Made by a program: the position numbers and the translations under genes | Assembly (NCBI GenBank): GCA_910588175.1 | Contig: CAJUQQ010000027.1 | Span: 1 to 23,014 of the forward strand | DNA from: an uncultured Oscillibacter sp. | GTDB taxonomy: Bacteria > Bacillota > Clostridia > Oscillospirales > Oscillospiraceae | Length of the DNA: 23,014 nucleotides | Reading direction: 5' to 3' | The notes under the pieces: generated by a model | Seen by the model: the letters and a program-made list of their open reading frames with translations, nothing else | What the model was told of the DNA's origin: nothing | Databases searched by the model: none | Shown here: positions 14,677 to 22,517 of the stretch, one piece after another | How positions within the stretch are numbered: position 1 is the first letter of the stretch | How the letters are laid out: the number at the start of each line of letters is the position of its first letter

Positions 14677-16524
14677 GTGTCAAACGCAGCCATTGTCACA
14701 AAGGAACGGCCCCCCAGAAAAAAGCTGACGGCACGTCGGCTGAAGAACCTGATCCTGAATGTGCTCAAGAACCCCTTCAACATGGTCGTGCTGGTCAGCC
14801 TGATTGTGTTGTTCTGCCTGATCGTCATCCCCCTGCTGACCATGATTAAGTCCACCTTTACGCTGGCGCAGGGCGAACTTCGCCGGGTGAAGGGCGCTCA
14901 CGTAGGCGACTTTACGCTTTACTACTGGCAGTACATGATCGCCAGCAACATGTCCAAGGCCGTGCTGTGGGAGCCCCTGCTGCACTCCTTCGTCTGCGGC
15001 TTCTTCACCACGCTGATCTCCGTGCCTCTGGGCTCGGTGCTGGCCTGGCTGATGATCCGTACCGACCTCCCCGGCAAGAAGATTCTGGGCATCCTCATCA
15101 CCGTGCCCTACATGATTCCCTCCTGGACCAAGGCCATCGCCTGGCTGGCGGTGTTCCGAACGCCCACCAGCGGCGCAAACGGTTTCCTCACCGGCATGGG
15201 CATCCCGATTCCCGACTGGCTGGCCTACGGGCCCACGGCCATCGTGCTGTGCATGTCCATGCACTACTACGCCTTCTCCTACATCCAGGTCTCCGGCGCG
15301 CTCCGCTCGATCAACTCGGAGCTGGAGGAAATGGGCGAGATTCAGGGCGCCAGCAAGGTCCAGATTCTCCGCTACATCACCCTGCCGCTGATCCTTCCCT
15401 CCGTGCTTTCCGCCCTGGTCATGACCGTCTCCAAGTCCATCGGTACTTACGGCGTGGCGGCCAACCTGGGCAACCGCATCGGCTATTACACCCTGGCCAC
15501 CCGGATGCGCGTTTACATTGACCAGGGTCCCCGGGGCGTGGGCTACGCCATGTCCATCGTCCTGGTAGGCCTGGCGGCGATGATTCTGATGAGCAACCAA
15601 AAGGCCATCGGCGTCCGCAAGTCCTATGCCACCGTGGGCGGCAAGGGCGGCCGCAGCACCCTGATGCCTCTGGGCGCGGCGAAGAAGCCCATGATGGGCT
15701 TCCTGGGCATCTTCCTGTTCCTGGCCATGGTCATGCCCTTCTTCGTGCTGATTATGGAGACCTTCCAGGTCACCACCGGCGCAGGCTACGGTCCCGAGAA
15801 CCTGACCCTCTACAACTGGATCGGCGAGGCCGGCGACGCGGCAAAGTACACCAACTACGAGGGTATCTTCCGCAACAAGGAATTCTTCAACGCCTTGTAC
15901 AACACCGTCCGCCTGACCATCATCACCTCTCTCATCACCGCCTTCTGCGGCCAATTCCTGGGCTACATCAGCTCCCGGGGCCGGGGCAAGTGGTACGGCA
16001 ACCTCACCGAACAGCTGGTGTTCGTTCCCTACCTGATGAGCGGCGTGGCCTTCTCCACCATGTACTTCTCCATGTTCAGCGTGCCCCATCTGGGCGGGCT
16101 GATCCCCTCTCTGTACGGCACCTTCACCCTGATCGTCCTGACCTCCGTGGTGAAGCACTTCCCCTTCGCCAGCCGGTCCGGCACCGCCAACATGCTCTCC
16201 ATCAGCGTGGAGCTGGAGGAAGCGGCGGACATTGCCGGCGCCAGCTTTTGGAAGCGGATGGCCACCATCATCGTTCCCCTGGCGAAAAACGGCTTCATCT
16301 CCGGTTTGATGCTGGTTTTCATCTCCATCGCCAAGGAGCTGGACCTCATCATCATCATGATGACTCCCACCACCCGGACCATGTCCTATCTGGCTTTCAC
16401 TTACTCTCAGGAGGGTTACGCCCAGATGTCCGACGCCATCTCCGTGTGCGTGCTGCTGTTCATCCTGTTCTGCTACATCTTCGCCAACAAGGTCGCCGGC
16501 GCGGATATCGGCAAGAGCTGGTAA
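14677..16524 (+). CDS. ABC importer permease with two fused binding-protein-dependent transport domains
   Basis: 615 residues from a GTG five bases after AAAGAGGTG; frames that begin further upstream would start inside the leader. The protein is a tandem duplication with about twelve membrane helices. Each half has a BPD_transp_1 domain with its EAA loop: EEMGEIQGASKVQILRYITL in the first half and EEAADIAGASFWKRMATIIV in the second, the surfaces that contact the ATPase. Fused permeases of this form are usual for Fe(III) (FbpB/SfuB), thiamine (ThiP) and some organic-ligand systems. The ATPase and binding-protein genes follow, so the importer is complete. The start is soluble and basic (RPPRKKLTARRLKN), probably on the cytoplasmic side. 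The substrate cannot be read from the sequence. Codons TTA, CTA and TCA are absent, which points to high expression. Confidence 0.88.
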   Translation: MSNAAIVTKERPPRKKLTARRLKNLILNVLKNPFNMVVLVSLIVLFCLIVIPLLTMIKSTFTLAQGELRRVKGAHVGDFTLYYWQYMIASNMSKAVLWEPLLHSFVCGFFTTLISVPLGSVLAWLMIRTDLPGKKILGILITVPYMIPSWTKAIAWLAVFRTPTSGANGFLTGMGIPIPDWLAYGPTAIVLCMSMHYYAFSYIQVSGALRSINSELEEMGEIQGASKVQILRYITLPLILPSVLSALVMTVSKSIGTYGVAANLGNRIGYYTLATRMRVYIDQGPRGVGYAMSIVLVGLAAMILMSNQKAIGVRKSYATVGGKGGRSTLMPLGAAKKPMMGFLGIFLFLAMVMPFFVLIMETFQVTTGAGYGPENLTLYNWIGEAGDAAKYTNYEGIFRNKEFFNALYNTVRLTIITSLITAFCGQFLGYISSRGRGKWYGNLTEQLVFVPYLMSGVAFSTMYFSMFSVPHLGGLIPSLYGTFTLIVLTSVVKHFPFASRSGTANMLSISVELEEAADIAGASFWKRMATIIVPLAKNGFISGLMLVFISIAKELDLIIIMMTPTTRTMSYLAFTYSQEGYAQMSDAISVCVLLFILFCYIFANKVAGADIGKSW

Positions 16525-16536
16525 GAGGCGTCGCAA

Positions 16537-16688
16537 AGTCCGCTTCGCTCCGTTCCCGCCTCTGGCGAGAACTGCGCACGCTCCCTTGCTCCGCCTCCCT
16601 TCAAGGGGGAGCCGGCTCCCCCTTGAGCAACCCCCACCCCTGCGGGGGACGAGGGACGGGAGATGGGGCTGCGAACGTGCGGCGGACT
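16537..16688. repeat. Palindromic MITE/REP-like element between permease and ATPase genes
   Basis: Short inverted ends AGTCCGC (16537-16543) and GCGGACT (16682-16688) enclose about 150 bp with no coding capacity. At its centre lies a perfect 26-bp palindrome (16601-16626): TCAAGGGGGAGCC and its exact complement. Another CCCC-TGC-GGGG hairpin follows. The remaining gap to the ATPase start (16737) holds an AAAGGA ribosome site. It looks like an inserted repeat that could also act as an mRNA processing or attenuation hairpin. Confidence 0.55.
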
Positions 16689-16736
16689 GCACCGGGATTC
16701 TATAGTTAAGATAAGATCAGAAAGGAAACGTGCCTT

Positions 16737-17858
16737 ATGAGCCGCATTGAACTGAAAAATATTGACAAATTTTACGGCAACAACCACGTCCTCCGCAACA
16801 TCAACCTGACCATTGAGGACGGCGACTTCATGACCCTGCTGGGCCCCTCCGGCTGCGGCAAGACCACCACCCTCCGCGTGGTCTCCGGTCTGGAGAAGCC
16901 CCAGAACGGCATCATGACCATCGACGGGGTGGAAATGATCAACGCCGACGACGCCTACTACGCCGAGCCCAGCAAGCGCGGGCTGAACCTGGTGTTCCAG
17001 TCCTACGCCCTGTGGCCCCACATGACGGTGTACAACAACATCTCCTTCGGCCTGAAAATCCAGAAGATGAGCCACAGCGAAATCGACCGCCGGGTCATGG
17101 ACTCCCTTCGGATGATGCGCATCGACATGTACAAGGACCGCTATCCCACCGAGCTCTCCGGCGGCCAGCAGCAGCGCGTGGCCATTGCCCGTGCCGTGGC
17201 CTCCAGCCCCAAGCTGCTGCTGCTTGACGAGCCTCTGAGCAACCTGGACGCCAAGCTCCGCATCGACATGCGTTCCGAGCTCCAGCGCCTCCACAAGGAG
17301 CTGGGCACCACCATTATCTACGTCACCCACGACCAGGTTGAGGCCCTGACCATGTCCACCAAGATCGCCCTCTTCAAAGCCGGCGAGCTGAACCAGGTGG
17401 CTACCCCCATGGAGCTGTACAACAACCCCATCGACCTGGAGGCCGCCGACTTCATCGGCAATCCCCGGATCAACCTGGTCCCCGGCAAGGCCGAGATGAA
17501 GAACGGCCAGCTGGTGGTCAAGAGCGAGCTGGGCGGCCACACCTTCGCCGCCGAGCACCTGACCAACGAGCAGCGGCCCTCCAGCGGCGAGTTCGACTGC
17601 GTGCTGGCCGTCCGTCCGGAACAGATTCTCATTTCCAAAGAGCCGGTGGAGGGCGCGCTTCCCGTCACCGTGTACGCCAGCCAGCCAGCCGGTTCCGAGA
17701 CCATCGTCACCCTGAAGGCCGGCGAGGACGAGTTCCTGTCCAAGGAGATCGGCCAGGCTCACTACAGCATTGACCAAAAAGTCTGGGCCATTATTGACCA
17801 AAATAAGATCAACGTGTACAATAAGGAAACCACCCGCCTCATTAAGCGCGCGGTGTAA
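16737..17858 (+). CDS. ABC importer ATP-binding protein with C-terminal TOBE-like domain
   Basis: 373 residues; ATG with AAAGGA ten bases upstream. The ATPase domain is fully canonical: Walker A GPSGCGKT (36-43), Q-loop VFQSYALWPHM (Q88), signature LSGGQ (140-144), Walker B LLLLDE (D164, E165), D-loop NLD and H198. NPRINLVPGK near 240 opens a regulatory/TOBE region that reaches to the end, as in the MalK/UgpC/PotA/FbpC group of importers. It energises the permease encoded just upstream. Sequence alone does not separate sugar, polyamine and iron types. The gene shows the same lack of TTA, CTA and TCA codons as its neighbours. Confidence 0.9.
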   Translation: MSRIELKNIDKFYGNNHVLRNINLTIEDGDFMTLLGPSGCGKTTTLRVVSGLEKPQNGIMTIDGVEMINADDAYYAEPSKRGLNLVFQSYALWPHMTVYNNISFGLKIQKMSHSEIDRRVMDSLRMMRIDMYKDRYPTELSGGQQQRVAIARAVASSPKLLLLDEPLSNLDAKLRIDMRSELQRLHKELGTTIIYVTHDQVEALTMSTKIALFKAGELNQVATPMELYNNPIDLEAADFIGNPRINLVPGKAEMKNGQLVVKSELGGHTFAAEHLTNEQRPSSGEFDCVLAVRPEQILISKEPVEGALPVTVYASQPAGSETIVTLKAGEDEFLSKEIGQAHYSIDQKVWAIIDQNKINVYNKETTRLIKRAV

Positions 17859-17918
17859 CCGCGAGTTTATACAACCTCGGGACTCAGTATTTTTCCCAAA
17901 ATGAAAGGAGAAGATCCG

Positions 17919-19238
17919 ATGAAGAAGAAACTCTTTGCACTGCTGATGGCCTTGGTCATGGTCCTCAGCCTGGCCGCCTGCGGCGGCAACAAGGGCGAAG
18001 ATACCCCGCCCGCCGGCAACAGCGGCGATACCTCCGGCAGCGGAGAAACCTCCGGCGGAGAATCCGCCGGCACCCTGCCCATGGGCTATGATATGGAAAC
18101 CGATACCAATTACTACGGTCCCTATTATGACGACTGGAGCGATCTGTCCGACGAGGAGCTCTATGAGAAGGCTCTGAACGAGGACAAGGACCAGACCATC
18201 ACGGTCTACGCCACCTCCTCCAAGATGCTGAAGGCGGAGGAGCCCTTCGAGGAGATGTATCCCGGCCTGGACCTGGTGGTCGCCGACCTGGACTCCGACG
18301 AGGTTCTGAGCAAGGCCCAGATCGAAAATGAAACCAACAACATCACGGCGGACGTGCTCCAGACCAAGGATGTCAACGGCGAAGTCTTCCACGAGTACTA
18401 TGCCAACGGCGTCATTGAGCCCTTCTATCCCAAGGATATCTGCTCCCACATCGCCGAGGAGAACCTGAAGTACAGCTATCCCCTGTACTCCTCTCAGTCC
18501 TTCTGGTACTACAACACCGCGGCTTTCCCCGATGGCCAGCCCATCACCAGCTGGTGGCAGATCATTGAAAAGAACGACGACGGCAGCCAGAAATACGCCC
18601 TCTACACCAAGGAGATCGGCCAGGAGACCGCGTACCTCTCTCTGTTCGCCAGCTTTATCATCAACGCCGAGGAGATGGCCCAGTCCTACAAGGACATCTA
18701 CGGCAAGGACCTGGAGTACACCTATGACGCCTCCAGCTTCGCTTTCGAGGTTCCCGAGAACAACGCAGGCGTGGAGTACCTGTGGCGCTTCACCCAGGCT
18801 GAAATGACCTTCATCGGCGACGGCGACGAGCTGGTGCTGGCCGTCCACAACTCCACCGCAGACCGTCCCGCCCTGGCCCTGGCCTCCGCCGGTAAGATTG
18901 AGAACCGCGACGAATCCAACTATGACATCGGCTGGTGCATCAACCTCACGCCTTACACCGGCCTGCTGAACACCGAATCCATGTTCGTGGTTCAGGGCTG
19001 CGACAGCCCCGCCGGCGCCCGCCTCTTCATCCGTTACATCACCGGCGGCGCGGACTGCCAGAGCGGCGGCCTGAAGCCCTTCACCAAGATGGGCAACTGG
19101 CCCCTGCGCGACGACTTCGTCGACGAGAAGAACCCCGCCAAGCTCGCGGAGCTGGGCGCCCGGAGCAACGACCTGGTTTCGATCTACAACATCTATCCCG
19201 ACGTGCAGGATATGTGGATGTATTGGCTGAACCAGTAA
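17919..19238 (+). CDS. ABC importer substrate-binding lipoprotein
   Basis: 439 residues; the ATG at 17919 follows AAAGGAG. It has a lipoprotein signal peptide with lipobox LSLAAC (C21), so the mature protein is lipid-anchored outside the membrane. A Gly/Ser/Glu-rich tether (22-55) leads to a type 2 periplasmic-binding fold: QTITVYATSSKMLKAEEPFE at the first strand, then FWYYNTAAFPD and a C-terminal region ending DVQDMWMYWLNQ. The general form resembles extracellular solute-binding proteins of the FbpA/polyamine group, but I cannot place iron-binding tyrosines with confidence. It is the last gene of the permease-ATPase-binding protein operon and is followed by a strong terminator. In most such operons the binding protein comes first. 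Confidence 0.88.
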   Translation: MKKKLFALLMALVMVLSLAACGGNKGEDTPPAGNSGDTSGSGETSGGESAGTLPMGYDMETDTNYYGPYYDDWSDLSDEELYEKALNEDKDQTITVYATSSKMLKAEEPFEEMYPGLDLVVADLDSDEVLSKAQIENETNNITADVLQTKDVNGEVFHEYYANGVIEPFYPKDICSHIAEENLKYSYPLYSSQSFWYYNTAAFPDGQPITSWWQIIEKNDDGSQKYALYTKEIGQETAYLSLFASFIINAEEMAQSYKDIYGKDLEYTYDASSFAFEVPENNAGVEYLWRFTQAEMTFIGDGDELVLAVHNSTADRPALALASAGKIENRDESNYDIGWCINLTPYTGLLNTESMFVVQGCDSPAGARLFIRYITGGADCQSGGLKPFTKMGNWPLRDDFVDEKNPAKLAELGARSNDLVSIYNIYPDVQDMWMYWLNQ

Positions 19239-19269
19239 CTCTGACCAACACCCTTTACAGCTAAGCCGT

Positions 19270-19299
19270 GCGGGCGGCCATTGGCCGCCCGCCCTTTTT
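19270..19299 (+). terminator. Intrinsic terminator closing the importer operon
   Basis: A perfect 10-bp stem GCGGGCGGCC (19270-19279) with GGCCGCCCGC (19283-19292), a three-base loop, then CCTTTTT. Confidence 0.9.
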
Positions 19300-19380
19300 C
19301 AAAGGAGCCATGTCCACAGCATAGAGACAGATTTCCCGCTCGTGAACACAGCCCTTGAGCGTACTTAAAGGAGGAACTCC

Positions 19381-19923
19381 ATGGCAAATCCCATCCGTCA
19401 AAAAGAGATTGACGAGCGCATCGGCAAATTCGCGGACAACTTCTGGGGCGCCTTCCAGATGACCGAGAACGGCAAGGTAAAGAGCACGCTGCTGCTGTAT
19501 TCCTTCTGTCTCTGCTGGGTCTTTCTGGCGGTTTACGGCGGCTGCTACGCGCTGTTCAACCCCTGGCTGGACAGTCTGCTCCAGGGCGCGCCCGTTGGGC
19601 TGATCACCCTGGCGGAGGCGCTGATTCCCTCGGCGGCGGGGACGGCGGTGTGCTGTCTCGTCTGGCTGCTGCCCGGCGACAAACGGCTGCTGCCCGCCTC
19701 CTATCTTTGGCTGACGCTGCTGATGCTGGCCTGTCTGGTGGCGCTGATCATCCTGATGGGCCTGGAGAACACCGGGTGGGTCCTCCAATTTTTCGGGATG
19801 TTCGTACTGGCCCCCCTCGCGCTGGGCGTCGGTTCATCCATGCTCCTCTACTATCAATATTGGAAAAAAGGAACCCTGTCACCGACCCGACAGGGCCTTG
19901 GAAAAGGCAGTGAGAATTTATGA
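19381..19923 (+). CDS. Four-helix membrane protein of unknown function
   Basis: 180 residues from an ATG preceded by AAAGGAGGAA. After a charged N-terminus (1-33) there are four predicted membrane helices at roughly 35-58, 74-97, 106-127 and 132-156, separated by very short loops; the tail is basic (YWKKGTLSPTRQGLGKG) and so probably cytoplasmic. I see no catalytic or metal-binding motif and do not recognise a family. Its stop codon overlaps the start of the HAD-like gene (ATGA), so the two are translationally coupled. It begins 80 bases after the importer terminator; no strong promoter is visible in that gap, so expression may depend partly on read-through. Confidence 0.7.
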   Translation: MANPIRQKEIDERIGKFADNFWGAFQMTENGKVKSTLLLYSFCLCWVFLAVYGGCYALFNPWLDSLLQGAPVGLITLAEALIPSAAGTAVCCLVWLLPGDKRLLPASYLWLTLLMLACLVALIILMGLENTGWVLQFFGMFVLAPLALGVGSSMLLYYQYWKKGTLSPTRQGLGKGSENL

Positions 19924-20684
19924 TTGATACCGTATTGTTTGACATGGGCGGAACGCTGGAGGACATCTGCATTGATGAGGCCAGCAAAACGGCCTCCGCC
20001 GAGGGCGTCCTCCGCATCCTGGCGGCCCACGGCCATCCCCTGTCCCTGGACATCCCTGCCGCCATCCAGGCCTTTGCCGGCGGCTGGGACCGTTACGCCG
20101 CCTACCGCAGCCCAACGAACCGCGAGCTCAAGCCGGAGGAAATCTGGGGGAATTACATTCTTCCGCCCCTGGGCCTGGATTTTGACGCCGTCAAGCCCTT
20201 TGCCGAGGAGCTGGCCCACATGTGGGAGGTCACTCACTACCACCGCTGCCTCCGCCCCCGGGTAAAAGAGATGCTGGAGGGGCTGAAAAGCCTGGGCATG
20301 AAGCTGGGCGTCATCAGCAACACCGCCGCCCTTTATCAGGTTTTCCGCACGCTGGAGGAGTATGGCATCCGGGATTACTTCCAGGACGTGACCCTCTCCT
20401 CCGTCACCGGCTACCGCAAGCCCGACCCCAACATCTTTCAGGTCTCCCTGAATCAGGTCCAGTCGGACCCGAAGACCTGCGCCTATGTGGGAGACACCTA
20501 CTCCCGGGACGTGATCGGTCCCCAGCGTTTGGGCTTCGGGGCCACCTTCCACATCCACTCCTTCCTGACGCAATCCCGGGATGGAGATGTCCCCAAGGAT
20601 GTCCAGCCCACCTATACCATTCAGGATATCTATGAGGTCTATGCCATTTTGAAACGGCAGACCGGCGGAAAGGCGGTGTCCTAA
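19920..20684 (+). CDS. HAD-superfamily hydrolase-like protein with altered motif I
   Basis: 254 residues starting within the stop codon of the previous gene. The Rossmann-like HAD fold is clear: motif I VLFDMGGTL (nucleophile D8), a helical cap of subfamily I, motif II GVISNTA, motif III YRKPDP and motif IV VGDTYSRDVIGPQ. The usual second aspartate of DxDGT, the general acid/base of phosphatases, is glycine (DMGGT, G10). Phosphonatases and dehalogenases also lack that aspartate, so a reaction other than phosphate-ester hydrolysis, or a slow phosphatase, is possible. The start codon of the glyoxalase-fold gene follows its TAA without any gap, so the two products probably serve the same task. 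Confidence 0.85.
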   Translation: MIDTVLFDMGGTLEDICIDEASKTASAEGVLRILAAHGHPLSLDIPAAIQAFAGGWDRYAAYRSPTNRELKPEEIWGNYILPPLGLDFDAVKPFAEELAHMWEVTHYHRCLRPRVKEMLEGLKSLGMKLGVISNTAALYQVFRTLEEYGIRDYFQDVTLSSVTGYRKPDPNIFQVSLNQVQSDPKTCAYVGDTYSRDVIGPQRLGFGATFHIHSFLTQSRDGDVPKDVQPTYTIQDIYEVYAILKRQTGGKAVS

Positions 20685-21044
20685 ATGCTGACCTTCAATC
20701 ACTTCAACTTCAACGTCACCGACTTGGACCGCTCCCTGGAGTTCTATAAAGAGGCTCTGGGCCTGTCCCCGGTCCGCCGGAAGGAGGCGGAGGACGGCAG
20801 CTTTGTTCTGGTCTTCCTGGGGGACCGGAAAACCACTTTCCGCTTAGAGCTGACCTGGCTGCGGGACCATCCCCAAAAGTACGACCTGGGGGAATGCGAG
20901 TTCCACCTGGCCTTGAAAGCCGACGACTACGAGGCGGCCTACGCCAAGCACAAGGAAATGGGCTGTGTCTGCTTCGAGAACCCCGCTATGGGCATTTACT
21001 TCATCAGTGACCCGGACGGGTACTGGATTGAGATCATCCCGTAA
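20685..21044 (+). CDS. Glyoxalase I-like VOC-superfamily metalloenzyme
   Basis: 119 residues, ATG immediately after the HAD-like gene's stop; AAAGGCGG in the 3' end of that gene serves as ribosome site. Two beta-alpha-beta-beta-beta modules are seen: FNHFNFNVTDLDRSLEFYKE and CEFHLALKADDYEAAYAKH. The four metal ligands of glyoxalase I are present at the expected places: H6, E55, H74 and E116, and DPDGYWIEI at the end is a family hallmark. This supports a metal-dependent isomerase or lyase such as lactoylglutathione lyase (methylglyoxal detoxification), although glutathione is usually absent in Clostridia and another thiol or substrate is possible. A bidirectional terminator follows. Confidence 0.88.
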   Translation: MLTFNHFNFNVTDLDRSLEFYKEALGLSPVRRKEAEDGSFVLVFLGDRKTTFRLELTWLRDHPQKYDLGECEFHLALKADDYEAAYAKHKEMGCVCFENPAMGIYFISDPDGYWIEIIP

Positions 21045-21080
21045 GCGCCCTCTCCTTCCACCCGTCCGCCAGACAAAGGG

Positions 21081-21114
21081 AAAACCGCCGGCTCTTTTGA
21101 GCCGGCGGTTTTTT
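21081..21114. terminator. Bidirectional terminator between convergent genes
   Basis: A perfect 14-bp stem (21081-21094 with 21099-21112) and TTTT loop, with T-runs readable on both strands. It ends the glyoxalase-fold operon on the plus strand and the YfcC gene on the minus strand, touching the latter's stop codon. Confidence 0.92.
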
Positions 21115-22502
21115 CAGCCTATCCAGACCCCGGCAATCAGGAACACCAGGGTCAGCAGGAAGAAATACAAGATCAGCTTCCAGACGTACCGAATCCACTT
21201 GTCATAGGGCACATGCCCCAGGGCCAGGGCCCCCATCACCACCGCCGCCGTGGGAGTGATGATGTTCACCAGGCCGGAGGCGGACTGAAACGCCGTCACC
21301 ACCAGGTCCCCTCCCACTCCGGCGAAGCGGCCCAAGGGAGCCATCACCGGAACCGAGAGGGTGGCCAGACCCGAGGAGGAGGGAATCAGCACCGTCAAGG
21401 GCAGGTAAATCAGATACACCAACAGCACAAAGCGAACGGGCCCCGCCCCGGCGAGGGCCTCCTCTCCCCAATGGAGGATGGTGCCCGTAATCTGGCCGTC
21501 GTTCATCAGCACGGTGATGCCCCGGCTGATGCCGATGATCAGGGCCACGCCCAGCAGATCCGCGCAGCCCGCCACATAGGTCTCGGCGATCTCCTCCTCC
21601 CCCATGTGGTCGATGAGGCCGATGACGACGCCGCCCACCAGGAACAAGGCGCTGAGCTCCGGGAACCACCAGCCCAGAACCGGCAGGGGCAGGCCCATCT
21701 CGTCAAAGGGAATCACGCCGTAAACCATCACCAGGAAGGTCAGGGTGAAGATGGCCATGATCACCTTCCGCCGGGGGGTAAACTCCACGGTCCGCTCCAT
21801 GTTGGCCTGGATTTTTCCCGCGCCCACGCCCACTACGGACCGGGAGGGGTCCCGCTTCACCCGGGCGGCGTAGGCCATGACAAACCAAATGGCCGCCCCC
21901 TCAAAGACAATCCACTGGATGGCCCGGAGGAGGATCCCCTCTCCCAGAGACACCCCGGCGAACCCCGCCGCGATGCCCGTGGCGAAGGGGTTGACGGTGG
22001 AGCTGATGATTCCCGCCCCGGCTCCCAGAAGGATAACGGAAATGCCCACCACGGCGTCATAGCCCGCCGCCAGAAAAACGGGAATCAGCAGGGGAAAGAA
22101 GGCCATGGTCTCTTCCCACATGCCGTAGGTGGTGCCGCCCAGGCCGAAGGCGATCATCAGAATCGGGATGAGCCATTTTTCCCTTCCCCCTAGACGCTGG
22201 ATAATCCGGCCCACGCCGGCGTCCACCGCCCCGGTCTTCATCACCACACCCAGGAAGCCGCCCACCATCAGGATAAAGACGCACACGTCCACCGCGTCGT
22301 AAAATCCGGAGAAGGCCGCCTTCAGCACCGCTCCCGCCCCCTGGGGGCTGGGATCCACGGCGTGGTAGGTCCCGGCCACCGGAGCCTCGTTCACATAGCG
22401 GTAGGTTCCCGCCGGAACCAGCCATGTGCTAAGGGCCACCAGAATGATGAGAAGGAACAAAATGGTGTATGCCGTGGGCATACGGAACTTGGATCTCACC
22501 AA
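21114..22502 (-). CDS. YfcC-family (DcuC/ArcD2-like) transporter, probable arginine/ornithine antiporter
   Basis: 462 residues with about twelve membrane helices. I take the TTG at 22502, seven bases after GGGAGGG; the next codon is a GTG (22499-22497) ten bases from it, which could equally be used. The features of the YfcC/C4-dicarboxylate anaerobic carrier family are present: the opening FRMPTAYTILFLLIILVALSTWLVPAGTY in which the VPAG turn follows the first helix, GTTYGMWEETMAFFPL, STVNPFATGIAAGFAG, and the repeated LIPSSSGLATLSVPVMAP and GLVNIITPTAAVVMGAL in the second half. Family members beside arginine deiminase genes in streptococci and clostridia exchange arginine for ornithine. The gene directly upstream encodes ornithine carbamoyltransferase, so that role is likely here, but it rests on context. 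Confidence 0.87.
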   Translation of the reverse strand: MVRSKFRMPTAYTILFLLIILVALSTWLVPAGTYRYVNEAPVAGTYHAVDPSPQGAGAVLKAAFSGFYDAVDVCVFILMVGGFLGVVMKTGAVDAGVGRIIQRLGGREKWLIPILMIAFGLGGTTYGMWEETMAFFPLLIPVFLAAGYDAVVGISVILLGAGAGIISSTVNPFATGIAAGFAGVSLGEGILLRAIQWIVFEGAAIWFVMAYAARVKRDPSRSVVGVGAGKIQANMERTVEFTPRRKVIMAIFTLTFLVMVYGVIPFDEMGLPLPVLGWWFPELSALFLVGGVVIGLIDHMGEEEIAETYVAGCADLLGVALIIGISRGITVLMNDGQITGTILHWGEEALAGAGPVRFVLLVYLIYLPLTVLIPSSSGLATLSVPVMAPLGRFAGVGGDLVVTAFQSASGLVNIITPTAAVVMGALALGHVPYDKWIRYVWKLILYFFLLTLVFLIAGVWIG

Positions 22503-22517
22503 AGGGACTCCCTCCCT

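Noticed and set aside
14680..16692. A 670-codon minus-strand frame opposite the importer permease
   Set aside because: Same codon-aligned antisense artefact; composition rich in His, Gly and Gln, no ribosome site, and it crosses the palindromic intergenic element.
16473..18848. A 791-codon minus-strand frame opposite the ATPase and binding-protein genes
   Set aside because: In phase with both real genes on the opposite strand and running through the gaps between them; no recognisable domain or start signal.
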